Below, piece by piece: positions 13,111 to 26,612 of a stretch of 64,000 bases of DNA (position 1 is the stretch's first letter; each line of letters opens with the position of its first letter). Made by a program: the position numbers and the translations under genes. Location of the stretch: assembly GCF_905220415.1 (NCBI RefSeq), contig NC_059548.1:11140670-11204669 (forward strand), written 5' to 3'. The notes below the pieces were generated by a model that was not told the origin of the DNA, ran no database searches, and saw nothing but the letters and a program-made list of their open reading frames with translations. Source of the stretch: Colias croceus. Lineage: Eukaryota > Arthropoda > Insecta > Lepidoptera > Pieridae.

Positions 13111-13203
13111 ATTAAACGAGATTGCTTTCAAATGCACGACTCTATTAATTGTAATACATTAAACGAGATTGCTTTCAAATGCACGACTCTATTAATTGTA
13201 AAA
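13111..13203 (+). repeat. Two-copy tandem duplication, 47-bp period
   Basis: The unit that begins ATTAAACGAGATTGCTTTCA occurs at 13,111 and again at 13,158 with no visible difference over about 44 bp. This is a recent local duplication in non-coding DNA. Confidence 0.85.
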
Positions 13204-14339
13204 TATTATGTAGAGTGCTATGAGCACTTGTTGCGAGGTGGGGGCGTGTGCGGGGCGCGGGGCACGGGGCACGGGGGAACGAGGGGTAGAGGCTAGGGGA
13301 GGTGCATGTACCGGACTAATGGCTTATTTAAATTCAGCTTCACGTCCACTGCCCACCGATTTGATTAATTTTCCAATATTGATACATATTCCCGCGCTAT
13401 GATTCTTTTTGTCCAGTCGTCTATGTCATCCTTTTGTTTGTCACATCGACACGCGACGGGCTTGTAAGCCATTATCGTCCATTAGGAAGCTATTATTGTG
13501 TGCTTTTTCTGTGTTATAGTTAACTTTAGGGACACGTTTCTGTAGAAGGAAAACAAAGCGGAAAATATTTTCTTATCTCCGTGATTCTAAAGGAAATAGA
13601 CGTTATAATTAAGCACAGATATTATATAAACGTTAACAATAGATCCATAAGTAATGTACTCGACAGACTTCACGTATGTAATATCATATTTCAGACACTT
13701 TACTGAACGTGATATTTTGAACAGATCAAGTCCTCAGATCGAGCCTATGTAAACACAAGAGGGATTGTAATGTAAACCGCATGAAGCGATATAAGCTTAT
13801 GTCTGGTTTGGAATAATTCAGTTGTATGAAATAATAATAATGTATGACTCAGCTGACCTTTCTAAATTCATATTACAAATTCAGTGATATCGTACAGGGT
13901 ATTATAGTCGGCCATTGCGGACCGGACATAACATTATTTTATGTGATAGTAAATGATCCTTATACGACCTCTCCATTTATGTGTTTTATTGTATCTATGT
14001 AGATATAATACAATATTATGTAGTCGATAATAATGTTATATTATGAGTGTGGAATGCAATATTAGCACAATGGTCAGAGCACGGTCTCATTTCCTCCCGA
14101 TAATGGGAAGCTGCGGCTGCACCGTATCAATGAAGTTTCTCCAGATATAACTGGTTACAACTGCGCTATTTGTTCATACTTTATAAAACATTATTATCCG
14201 TTTCATTTTATTAAAGTTCGCTTTATGTACGTCACAGGGTCTGAAGTTTATGCAGGCATTAGCGTTTGATGCATTCTCGTATATTTTTGATGCCGCGGTG
14301 CTACGAGCCGGAGGTAATAATAAAATGAAGTAATACTTC
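13204..14339. other. Non-coding stretch with a G-rich island
   Basis: At 13,232-13,312 the + strand is strongly G-rich (GGGGCGCGGGGCACGGGGCA) and has several runs of four or more G, so a G-quadruplex is possible. I see no coding gene. Confidence 0.4.
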
Positions 14340-14825
14340 CATATCTATACATATAATAAATCTGTAGAAGGGTCAATTCTGTACATTGAAAATATTGAAA
14401 AAATAAATACCAGGGGGTGTTACTGGATCGATACCAAACCCAAATATGTGATTAAAAAAATTTTTGTCTGTCTGTCTGTCTGTCTGTCTGTATGTGAAGG
14501 CATCACGTGAAAACTAACGGTTCGATTTCGATGAAACTTGGTATAATTATACCTTATTATCCTGGGCGTAAAATAGGATACTTTTTATCCTGAAAAAATA
14601 CGTAGAAAAAAATTAATCTTAATTTTTCAGTTTTATCCATAGACGTTGTTCCGTAGAACCGCGAACACACGTTGCGTATTATTATAGGCCTAACCGTATT
14701 TGGGAATTGGGTCCAATAGATATTTATAAGATGTTATTGTCAGAGGTCTCAAAATGGAGAAATAAACCATCCACGCGAAGACCGACATCCGCGCGGACGG
14801 AGTCGCGGGCGGAAGCTAGTAATAT
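14340..14825 (+). mobile_element. RTE/SINE-type retroelement fragment with (GTCT)n
   Basis: It contains CAGGGGGTGTTACTGGATCG, about seven GTCT units at 14,463-14,492, the body TTCGATGAAACTTGGTATAA and the closing GTCGCGGGCGGAAGCTAGTA. It shares its 3' end with the copy at 9,345-9,556 but has a longer 5' part. Confidence 0.6.
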
Positions 14826-17800
14826 AATAAGTATTCAAACTTTACCTAGTCATTGGCACACCTAAACTTTACGGTAATTGATCTCTACTAAATAATAATA
14901 TCTTCCTATCTATCTCTATCAGTATAATAGACATTATAAGATGTAGATGAACCATATTATTATCTTGGCATTATTCAATATGCGCTATAAACAATTTTAA
15001 TAGGTCTGTATCTATTAGAAGGTATAGGCACAGAGTACTTATTGTATATGTATACAGGAGATAGAGTTGTCACTCAAATATTTTGGGTGGGTATAGGTAC
15101 AAGTATGTATTATAAATAGCCACACCACACGCTCCATTATATTCAGATATTTTGTAATAATAAGTGCGGATTACCGGCTCAGGCGGCATTCACTCATTTA
15201 AATTGCTAAATGTGCGGTTTGACTCATCACATTTACCACAAACTATTCAGAACCGAGATTAATTTGTACCTAATTAATTAATTCAAATGTTCGTTTATTT
15301 CAATTTGCCATAATTATGTAATTACTTTACAATTTATGATGTGACAAAATGAAAAATGTCCTAAGAAAACTTTGTCGATACCTAGTGATAATTTTACAAT
15401 GGGGCCTTTCAAAAATCTTGTTTGAAATACTTATTTTATAATGAAAATGGAAAGAGCAAGTTAAAGAATGAAACTTCGAATTTCTTCCTATAATCAAGCG
15501 TTCATTATCGTTATTTAATGCAAAACTTTCCGTGTGTGAAATAACTGGAAGATAATGTTCTTTCCTTCAAAAACCTACAAGCTCGCTATTTCACAATTTT
15601 TAATACAATATTAGATACCTTCAGTGATACAATATTAGTAGGTACCTTCGTTATGATTAGTGTGGTACATACTGATATATAGTTATATAGATTATGTCTC
15701 AACTATGAATACATTGTTGCTAATGATAGTGTTCTATAAGGTTTACATTACACGTGTGCTATCAGTACAGCTATGCACATAATCGCAGGTAGGTCTGTCG
15801 ACTGCCGCACGTGTATGTCGAGCCGGCTTGCGGTTTGAGCGCATACCGAGCCCGCCTCATAGAGTCTGAGGTGCTTATAGTATATTATGTATGTGCTATA
15901 TAGTAATCAAGGGATGCGCGTGTTACGAGTGTGTGAGATACATAATATGCAAAGTTCAATACTAAAATGATCTAAAAATCAATTTCAGCTCAGTTGGGGA
16001 GAATACGTCGTACATATTTCTATCGATACACTTCACATTATTTAATGTTTTACACGTAACGTATGCTATGAAAGTGTTCATAATATAAACTCAGACTAAG
16101 TTTTCAATCTTCAGTTATTCGTGAAATCTGTTCGTCGACTCCACAGGGAGCATTCTCGACGAGACCCACTTTAGAAAGAATTATAAAATATTCAGTAATA
16201 CTACGTTTGTACAAATGGCCTGTAAATTAATAAATCTACGCAGAATCAAACAAGTATTATCCGCAAATTAAATTAAAATATACTTTAAAAGTTTTCGCAG
16301 CAGGAACTTTTCAATTTATGACAGAATTAACAAATTCTTGGGATTTGTTTTCCGTTTCTCGCTGTACAATATAAACAATGATCATAAAATCGGTCCGTCT
16401 TCCCCGATTCATTATAAACTTTTGTTCGGCGGATTGTCGCGTGATTCCAACACAAATTTAGATTTTGGTGCGAAGTTCAAACGATTCTGAATGGAGCCAT
16501 CGGTGCGATCGGTTGGAATGATGGATCGAGTTCGGTGCTCATTACAGCGTATAAATAATGCAACCATTAGCAATAATGGCCAATTATGTGGCCGCGGCCG
16601 CGGCGAGCAGGCAGCTGTAAGCCATCCGCCACCGCCCGCCGCCGCCAGCCTTGCCAGCTTCATGAATCATGATTACGCGGTATTTAGATGATATAATCAG
16701 TCTGGTTAATTAATCTACTGTTCTTTATAATCGTCATTGTATAGTATATTTCATTCACAATTTCACTCTACATTGTCATGAAAACAAAAATCTTGTAAAT
16801 CGCATTAGGACTTAATATATGTATTTATTGTATCTACAACTTATATTGATTACAAGCTAATCAAGTTAGAGAAAGGAATGAAAACTCCAAGATATAAACA
16901 AGATAATAAAGCCAAGAAAGTTGTTGAAATGTTTGAAAAAGCAAAGAAAGTGAAGTTGGAATCTAGATTGTCGGCAGTCGGGGTAATTAAAAGGTAAGAG
17001 TCAATTTGCGGTTCTTAGCGGGCGAGTGTCACAAAGCAACGGAAATGAGTCCGACACGAGGCGCCCTCAACACGCTATCCGCCCGCCGCACACCCGCTCC
17101 ATGCCCGCTCCACGCCCGCCGCTCACTCGCCACAAAGGTGCCGTTTATCTGAAGACTATTTCATGCAACAATGAAAGTTCGTTTGGCCAATTTAACTACA
17201 GCTGTATGCTGAGGTGTACTGTGGTTCGGACACATTTCTGACTCAACAGGCAGAGCTGTCGAGTGAACAATAATATCGTTATTGGAAAGACGTTACAGCC
17301 ACAGCCCCAGGGAGAAATGTTGACAAATTAAACTTGGCCACGGTACGTATGGGCAATACAATATAATATTTATACGGAAAAAATAGAAGCTTATGTAAGC
17401 ATTAGGTAAACGGAAATATTTTTTCCTAAAACAAAATCTAAAAATGTTTGCTACTATTTTTTCTAGTTTCTTTTATTTTTTCTCTACATTATAATTAGGT
17501 ACTTATAATAATTACGTTTTATATTTTTTTTATAAATTTCCACATTATGTATTCAGTGAATATACATCAGATAAAACTAAAATATTTGACTTAGACTCAG
17601 TAAATACAACAGAAAGTTTTGCAATAAGAACTACAGACTGTCCAACATTCCAAGATACCATCGATCTTCGCTATTCGCAAACTCCGATCGGACCGACCTT
17701 GACTCCAACTAGAACTTACTCTGAGTTAGTTGTAACTCTATTCTATAGAGTATAGCTGTTGTTTGTTATATAGCTTTGCAGAATTTTTGCATATCCAGCT

Positions 17801-20310
17801 AGTAGGAATGGCTAAAGGTTACCCAGTACCCACGCCCTTTATCCTAAATACACAGGCTTTACCCAATCGCACTTAATTTTAGCCGCACATTCTCATAAGT
17901 AGTTGATTCTTGCAAATGTGTAGGTGCTATAGAAAAATAATAATATATTTATTTTATCTATACAGTATACAGTGAATCTTTTCATAATTCTGACAGTGTT
18001 ACGAATATAAAAATGGTGTATTTTACTCGTTGATTCTACGGTTAGTATAAACCTTGGTATAAACACACGGTCGTCGGTAAAAACGAGACAGGAAATACCT
18101 AACTATTTTCTATAATACCAAAATGTTCGATGACATTGTAAATTTTCATGCGATTTTCACCGGACACTCGTGTCTTATAAAAAGGAACACTGGCCCAGTG
18201 GAGCAGTTGGCAATAAAATTAACTGGATTACCTTCACGAGATTCGAAGCTAAGTGATTTTATTATATGAGATTTGTATCGAAAAATATTCTGAGAACTTT
18301 TGTATGAAAATATCAGTGTTAAATTTAAGGATAGCAGAAATTAATTCGAGTAACATTTATTTGCTTTTCTGTGGCTTCCATAAAATAATTACGCTTTGGT
18401 TTTGTCAACGCATGAAAAATATGTAGAATTCTCTTACGTCACATATTTCTCTAGTAAAATAACAAACTTATAATATATAGATTCCAATTTCTAAGTTCCA
18501 TTGAGCTTAGCATTTGAGATCAATTAAAATACAAAATTAATTAAATTGCGAAATTCTTTCTATGCAATAACAATTCCATATTAACTATATATTTTGTTAA
18601 TATTGTCTTCCATGATATGTTACGGTCATTGTTTGCAACGATTTGGGCAGCGCATCTGTTACACTCAAATGCTGCTTTATTACTTTTGTTTTCCACATTA
18701 AACGTTTAAAAATACTAGAAAGGGCATGTTTACAGTTAGAGAAAGCAAACTAAATAAAGTATGAATAAAAGGATTATTGTAAGGCTGCTAAATGGGTGGG
18801 GGTGGTGATAAATGGGGGCGCCAGCAACAGGTGACTTGCATGGTTATACTAATGACCATCTCAAGAGCAAATTGTTTTTACATTCAAACTTTTTCCTTCT
18901 TTTTGTTATTTATATTATTGATATGATCGTTACTGTTTAACATGAATCAGCTATAATTTTAAACTTTGGATGTCAGGGGACAATATAACGGGGTCATCAG
19001 TAATACAGGACGTACTATAATGTTACTCTCTTGGCATAAAACAGACTGTTTTTACAATCGGCCATAAACTAAGTTCTTGAAATAAAAACAAACATTCAGA
19101 GTTAAGGTACCATTCCGAATGAAGAAGAGCCAGCATGTTTGGCCGGTGTTAACAGCCACTAACTCGGGGAAGTTCTCTGGCCGAGCTAAGAGGGTTAACG
19201 ATCATTACTGTCTAACGAATGTAACCGCCACGAGCTCTCACCCAGCTACAAATAAAAAAGCAATAGCAATAAACCTACTTCGGCTATATTGGCAGCAGAT
19301 TGCTCAATTATGTGTTAAGTGTAGTTTGTGTCGCGCTCAACGGCCGGGGGACATCCCCCCGCACCCCGCTCCCCGTCCCGCGCCCGGCCCGGTCACCGTC
19401 TCACACTTATCGATGACTGCATACATACACATCAACTAGCTTCTTTGTTGCCATCCGTGCAATTCAAAGATATTGCTGCCGTAGTAATAATAATTTATAC
19501 AGCACTCTTGCTAATAAGTTTTAAACATTACACTGAACTCTGTAGAACTACCACTAAAGATAGTAATTAATACAAGTGCTACACATTAATCGGCTCAAAA
19601 CTTGGAGAGGTAAGCATAATACAAAAGGCAATTTCTAGAGCGGCTTATGTAAAGCCGTTCCATAAAGATAGATAAGACCATTGCTATACACATACGTAAT
19701 TCAATAAATAGTTATAGTTTAGTTTGTCATTTATCTGAAAGTACTGAAGTGAAATTGGCCAAAAAAATTAATATTTCGCTGATTATAAGTCAAGATTTTT
19801 CAAGAAGGTATTATTTTTAGTTTTAGTAACACATAAATTATTACAATACATACTCATAATTCGTAAATTATATAAAAATCCCAATAATTTATGTGGCGTA
19901 TTCACATCAAAAAGAAGCATTAAATAGTAGAAAAAGCTAAATGTTTAACGAAAAAATGCTCATTAAAATGTAAAATATTTTTTTAAAAGCTTCAGCGTTC
20001 GAAAAATATTTTACATTATAATACTTAACAAAAGATTTATTGGGCGTATTAAAACGTTTATTACAATGTTTTCTATAGATATAAGAATCGTAAATCATGA
20101 GAATCTCTTGAAAAATCGTAAAGTCGTACATTATCCCATTGAACTATTTACGACTGAAACCTTTACAGGTCACGTGATGGAAAAGTATTTTTATGAATGT
20201 TATAAATCGAGCCAGAGATGTAGCATTGTACTTTGTGTAGATCCCAATATTATGTTACATTGGAAGTTGAAACATATTATTCAGTAACTATATTGCGTTC
20301 AGAACATTAT
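14826..20310. other. AT-rich non-coding stretch with GC-rich islands
   Basis: No gene was recognised. C-rich or G-rich islands lie at 16,590-16,660 (includes GGCCGCGGCCGCGGCG), 17,063-17,128 (runs of CCCGC) and 19,345-19,402 (CCCCGCACCCCGCTCCCCG). Open frames that overlap these islands owe their length to the scarcity of stop codons in GC-rich DNA. I found no splice-site-bounded exon with a known domain. Confidence 0.35.
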
Positions 20311-20590
20311 ACAGGGTGTCCCAAAAAGTAGTGATGAACGGAAGCTGGGAGATAGAGGACCTTAAGGGCTATCCGAATCACCCCATGTATGTTATGCGAT
20401 TTTTCGTATTTTCGGAGTTTTTTTCAATTTTTCATCTATCACTGAATACGATGAGATTTTTATTTATGGTGACGTGAATTATTACGCTAGATTTTTTTTG
20501 TGGGCTAAGCTGAAAGATAGGCCAATCCAGTATGATAACATTTAATATCGTTAGATCTTTGAATCGAATAAAAAAAAAGAATTAAATGCC
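20311..20590 (+). mobile_element. Fragment of a DNA transposon with ACAGGGTGTCCC end
   Basis: The left edge reads TACAGGGTGTCCCAAAAAGT. This is the kind of terminus seen in Tc1/mariner-superfamily elements and is related to the TIR of the element at 33,426-34,298. No right end and no transposase frame are visible. Probably a decayed remnant. Confidence 0.45.
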
Positions 20591-20846
20591 TAGAAAGATA
20601 AAATTACTCAGTATGTTCACCACTTCAAGGGCCCGTAAAAAAATAGAATCACATAAAAAAAGTTTTCCGTTTGGCTTTTCAAAAACTTGCTCTATCTATC
20701 AGGTAGCTACCCAAAAATTTCATTTTATTATTCTGAAGGCTTCAATCGAAAAATTGAAATCTAAATGTGGTAAGTGCAAAAATTGAATTAACATGTTGAT
20801 TAATAAAAAAAAACGACGTGTGGCACTCGGGGACTGCCGCGGTAAA

Positions 20847-21148
20847 GCTATTGCATGTTATGCCTTTGTAGCGACACCTCGCTCTGAATCGCGCAAGCGA
20901 AATTTTTTCGTTACAGAGCTATATATACAACTTTCCGACATCATCCATTGGGGCCTTAACAGCCGGCCAGTCGAGAAGACTAGTCGTGAATTCTCTCTTT
21001 TTCGATGGAGGAATTCCACCTTTCTTCCTCCACACCTTCAAGCCACACCTCCGCCCGTCGGAGTGGGGAGCGTGAGGTTTTTCGTTACGGAATTTTTCGA
21101 TTCGGTCCCCGCGCTCAAGGCCCGCGATAGAAGCTATGCAATAGCTCA
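20847..21148. repeat. Dispersed repeat, inverted partial copy at 26,507-26,612
   Basis: The edges AGCTATTGCAT and ATGCAATAGCT are inverted copies of each other. The right-hand ~105 bp (21,040-21,148; includes CCGCGCTCAAGGCCCGCGAT) recurs in opposite orientation at 26,507-26,612 with only a few differences. It is probably a non-autonomous DNA element of unknown family. Confidence 0.5.
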
Positions 21149-21295
21149 AATACTGTTCGGTTTTAGAAGAAACACTAATTCACCAACCACTGTGTCCACA
21201 TATCACGGATCATCTAACCAAATAACAATATTTTCAGGAATTATCTCCGAAAAGAGCTTCCCTTACCTCAGTCTGAGTTATTCATATATTTTACG

Positions 21296-22318
21296 AGATC
21301 CGGCTGCAGGATTAGTGCGTTCATCGGTTTTTTGCTGAAAACCGAATTTTTATGTATATTTATAATTAGGAGAATATATATCGACTAGGTTGCCAGTCAA
21401 AATTTGGCCGCAAGCATGTTTAATTAAAATTTTTCTAATCGATTTTTGGGAAAAAAATTCGTTCACTTGTTTTTTGAATAAAATGTAGTCTACATCACGG
21501 CAAATGATATAAAGATTCAAAAAAATCACGGTTGCCGCTTTTCACCTGGCCGCAACATCTTGGCAGCCTGGTGCAAACAGGTATGATTTCGATTCATTTT
21601 TACGTTCATAACGTACATTTATGAATCATATATCAAATTAAAGCTAATTTTTTTCTATTTATTATCATATATGGTTGCCTAATTAAATCCAGCCGCAAAT
21701 AAGGGTTGCCGGCTGTTAAAAATTATAAATATTTACGCCTATTAGTACACCGACGCATTCGCGTGCGGCAGCGAAACAACGAGAAAAAGAGAGGATCGGC
21801 TGTTAATTATATTAAATCAATATTACTTTTTAAATTTGTCATTTTGAAAAGGACGACATATTTTCTTTCACTCAACCTTAAATATTCAACATCTTTAACA
21901 GCCGGCAACCCTTATTTGCGGCCGGATTTAATTAGGCAACCATATATGATAATAAATAGAAAAAAATTAGCTTTAATTTGATATATGATTCATAAATGTA
22001 CGTTATGAACGTAAAAATGAATCGAAATCATACCTGTTTGCACCAGGCTGCCAAGATGTTGCGGCCAGGTGAAAAGCGGCAACCGTGATTTTTTTGAATC
22101 TTTATATCATTTGCCGTGATGTAGACTACATTTTATTCAAAAAACAAGTGAACGAATTTTTTTCCCAAAAATCGATTAGAAAAATTTTAATTAAACATGC
22201 TTGCGGCCAAATTTTGACTGGCAACCTAGTCGATATATATTCTCCTAATTATAAATATACATAAAAATTCGGTTTTCAGCAAAAAACCGATGAACGCACT
22301 AATCCTGCAGCCGGATCT
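21296..22318. mobile_element. Fold-back element: ~423-bp nearly perfect inverted repeat
   Basis: Left arm 21,296-21,719 and right arm 21,896-22,318 are reverse complements. I found one substitution (GCTGG versus GCCGG) near the centre. The spacer is about 176 bp. The outer ends begin AGATCCGGCTGCAGGATTAG. No target duplication could be fixed and there is no ORF with a recognisable domain. The near identity of the arms implies a recent origin or gene conversion between arms. Confidence 0.85.
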
Positions 22319-22887
22319 TAGACTATTTGGAGCGATGTCATGCTTCCAAATAGTCACAAATACCGGCGCCATCTGGGTTGAGATGCTATTGAGATTGAAT
22401 ACCGATAGAATGATATTCCTTATCTCTAACGAAATTGGCTTCCTCAAACACGGCTCAGGGATCCGGAACTCAGTTGTTTTAATAAAACGTAGCAAATAGG
22501 GAAGAATAAATATCATCACACCACATCACACAGTTTTGCCGACGCGACCTCGACTCCAATAAGTTCAACAAGGCACTGTTAGTAAAGGTTAATGTAACGT
22601 TTGTTTAATATTTGCCAGGGCCCTAATACATTATTTTTATGTACCTAAATATAATATGTTATCTTTTATGGACTTTATAGAGATATACTTAATTAATTTG
22701 GGTAAAATGTTGCAAAAGCTGCTAAATTTAAACGAAAAAAATTAAACAAAAGATCCTTCCAACAATCATCTCGCTACTTCAACAGTGTGAAATATAATAT
22801 TAATATTGTATATTATACAGTATACTTTTTTTTGTATCTAGAAACAGGCACTGCAATTTATAAGTTAAAATTTGAATAAAATAAATA
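22319..22887. other. Non-coding stretch with small hairpin
   Basis: An 11-bp inverted repeat (GACTATTTGGA...TCCAAATAGTC) lies at 22,320-22,359, immediately next to the fold-back element. Nothing else was recognised. Confidence 0.4.
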
Positions 22888-23095
22888 TATAGAATACTAG
22901 CTTCCGCCCACGACTTTGTACGTGCATCCCCGTTTTTCCCCGTTTCCGCAAGAATTTCGGGAAATCCTTTCTTATGGGACGCCTACGTTATGACATCTAC
23001 TTGCATGCCAATTTTCTGCCCGATACGACCAGTGGTTTGGGCTGTGCGTTGATAGATCACTATATCAGTCACCTTTGAGTTTTATATATATAGAT
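22888..23095 (-). mobile_element. Degenerate RTE/SINE-type fragment
   Basis: Begins AATACTAGCTTCCGCCCACG on the + strand, the reverse complement of the 3' signature seen in the + strand copies. It ends in the usual ATATATAGATATAG stretch and is heavily diverged. Confidence 0.5.
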
Positions 23096-26000
23096 ATAGT
23101 ATAAATATATAGTAGGCCATCTACTTGAATCGAAACAGAACTCCTTTTAGACTTACTTATCCGTAATCAGACGAGATGGGCTTCGCTCCAAAATATAAAA
23201 TTCTAGGCAGAATAAATAATGCATCTCTGCAACGTTTCGCGTAAAATGGTACATGAAAGCTTGAAACATTTACCGGTTCGGAATATCAATACTAGGTGAG
23301 AGCAATTTCTGCAGAAAGCTACTTATTTCAAGTGGCTGAGGGCTGGGGCGCTACAGTGACGCTACGGGGGCGCTATGGTGGCGCTACGGGGGCGCTACTG
23401 AGTTGCAGCTACCTGGCCGCTCACCTTAATAGACGCGCTTCGTACTTTCGGTTTGACTTTATTGCCTGATATTGCATTTGTATGACAATTTTTTGAATTT
23501 TTACAGACTCTACTAATAACAATGATTAAAGGAACCTAAGTTATTATAATATGCTTTCACATTTGTTATTTTCAAAAAATTGTCTATTCTTATTGTGAAA
23601 GAGATACATTTAATTTAAACAAACATAATTATTAATTATATAATATTATGCCTTTAAACTTTATTATGGTTAGGTAGTTATACATCTCATATAATGATAG
23701 GCTGGATTCTGGAATATAGATTACATGTTCAGGTTCTCACGTTGTCACTTCGGAAGCAGTGTGTTAATATTTGCAAAGTTGACGACAGTCGTCTCCCGCC
23801 CCCGCGCCCCGCGCCCTCGCCCCCGCCGCCCCACGCCTCGCGGAGATTAGCCGGGATAACTTCAAAGGCGTCACCGCGTGAAATCGGTACACGAACTATA
23901 AACTGAATTTTTCTATAGGAATTAGGAAACGGGAAATTTTATGGTTTCCGTTCATTGGGAAAAAAATGTCAAGATCAAAAAATTATTTGAAAAATATTAC
24001 TTATGTAACTGTTTATTAGCAAGTCTAGTTAGTTACTTTTCTAATCGTACGTAAAGAAAAGTTTACAACTTATCTATCTTGTTCTGTGAAGCGTTTAATT
24101 TACAGAAAATATAAGTTAAAACATCTACATAATATTATCGACAAAAGATACTAAACTTTGATCACAGGCGGTTTGTATGTAGCGCCTTCCGCTCGAGTGA
24201 TATCTGGGAAATAGCACTTCTTAGTTTCATGTCATACTCGTAGTTTAGCCTCCATCAGTTCCGTTGATTCCGTATAGAAATACCAACGAATGCCAACTTT
24301 CATAACGCGATAAAACTTTGTCGTATTCTGTATGTTTTTATGTTTAGTAACAAATATTTTTTCCCGAAGTTGAGGCGACTTGACGGCGCGGCGGCTACAA
24401 CTATTACAGAAGCACTAAGCACGCAATTAACGCCTAGTTTATTATAAATAATTACATGCTGTGGATATCAGACAATACTTTAGAATATATTTTTGGTTAT
24501 TAGAAATAAAGTAAATAGTTAGTATGTTTATTATCTATTGGTTTACCTTGGGTTTTCTGATGAAATTATTATACATATTATAATATACTGATGTTTTACT
24601 AAAATAAACTGATTTTAAAACTGTCGCTAAGGTGGAGCTATCCTAACAAAGAAGGACAATAAATTGAAATTATTTCCATTTGGCCAATTCTTTACTAGCG
24701 TGAGCTCTATTTTATTTTCTCTTGGGTCAAATATTCCTAAAGCTTCCAACGAACTTGTTTCGTTAACGACCTCTCTCAGCATTTTCAAGATGCAAATACG
24801 ACAAATTCTTTATTCATTGAAAATAATACATCTTTTAACATTCTACATAAAAAGTAGTAAAAATATTTTTTACTTCCATAATATAAATTATAAATTGCCT
24901 GTGCAACAATTCAAAATTAAATAACTTCTGACCAATGTAAATGTTTAAATGCAAAGCAATTGCAATACGAATATTTCCTTCCTTACTTGAAATTATTGTT
25001 TTGTTACTGAAAAAAACTTAAGATTTTACATAGTGGACGAATAGAAACACTAACATATCCTTATTGCTCCCTTTTTGCTCTGTGTTTGAAAATTATAATA
25101 AATCTATTGAATTTAGATACATATGTTACGAATAATCAAATTAATAACTTTGAATAAAAATAGAAAAAATACATAGGTACCAATTTGTTTATTTTTATTA
25201 AAAAAAATATTTTACTTCGATGCTTAGGTGTTTATGTTTCTTAACTTACCTTATATATAATAATATGTACAATTGTACATAATTATAATTTACCTACATT
25301 TAAATATTATTTATACTATTTATCTCAACACATCTTAAGAGGGTTCAACCGGCCAATTTAAAGTTCAAGTTATACTTGAGGTAAAAAGTTTCAACGGATA
25401 TTTGTCCTGGTAATATCACGTTTTATGAAAAATTCATTGCTCTTGTTCATTCGTAAGTGGTCCTCGCAATTTTTACTGAAAATGATAAATGAAAATTTTA
25501 CTGAGCGTAAAATGTTGATAAAAATATTATTATCATCATCGTATATTTCTAACTTATTCGAGTACATATCGAACGACTCGTCTTTTAATACAAAATTTAA
25601 CATTAAAGAATTGTACAAATTATTCATGTTTAATTTTTGTCAGACAGTATCTAATAGTTGCCCAACACGATTTACGTTTACTGGAGTCCTTCGATACATC
25701 TAGACTAGTGCTTGTTTTCAAACTGCAATTCCAACATAAATACGATACTCAGTGCATTCGTGATGCAACAACTTTGTACAACACTCGTTACAACAACAAC
25801 CGCCGCGCCGCCGATCCGCCAATCCGATAATATCACCCAACTTCCAAACAACAATAAACATTGAGTATGGTTTTGATTCGAACTGCCTATTCGTTCGAAA
25901 GCTGTTAAAAGTTATGAAAATGAATAGCATTGATTGCAATACGTGCATGTTATAGCTTACTATCTCAATGTGTACTGAATTGGTCAAGCTGTTAGTCTGT

Positions 26001-26506
26001 GTAGCCGCACGTGTCAGTTCACAGCTCCACTGAAACCTCGCTACATATCGAGAGGGACTGCATTAGTCAATAACGATCGCTTGTTGAGTGATTGCTGTCC
26101 GCACTCCGACACTGGAGGAGACATACTCATGACTTCGACATCTCAAGCGACACAAGATTTTGATAATATGATGCATCAGATTATTGTTTATATTATAGGA
26201 ATATAAATAAAATTTTGCAATAAACTTAATGTTATTGCTTTTTTTTTCAATACATTTAATTAACACTTTATATTTTAATCATACTTTAAGGACCGTGATG
26301 AATTTATTACGATAATGAATTTCATTAAGTAGAGGTTAACGATAAGAGTCCCGTTCGAGAAATTTTTCCCCCTCAAATTTTCATTTCCTACAATAATAAC
26401 TCCCTCAGGGAGATCATGATTGTTATATTGATGATGATAATATGTTTAGGTGTATCTACGACATGTCCCATACACGGCCTCTATAATATCCTTTCTAGTT
26501 ATTTTA
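23096..26506. other. AT-rich non-coding stretch with two GC-rich islands
   Basis: At 23,345-23,405 there is a short degenerate tandem array of GGGGCGCTACGG-like units. At 23,792-23,852 there is a C-rich island (CCCGCGCCCCGCGCCCTCGC). I see no gene. Confidence 0.35.
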
Positions 26507-26612
26507 AGCTATTGCATAGGTTCTATCGCGGGCCTTGAGCGCGGGGACCGAATCGAGAAATTCCGTAACGAAAAACCTCACGCTTCCCACTCCGACGGGC
26601 GGAGGTGTGGCT
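26507..26612. repeat. Inverted partial copy of the 20,847-21,148 repeat
   Basis: Starts AGCTATTGCATAGGTTCTAT and matches 21,040-21,148 in reverse complement with few differences. Confidence 0.7.

Noticed and set aside
14058..14140. tRNA-like segment (ACAATGGTCAGAGCACGG)
   Set aside because: Resembles an A box only; no B box or T stem follows.
20793..21338. 181-codon open frame
   Set aside because: It runs through a dispersed repeat and into the left arm of the fold-back element; no known domain.
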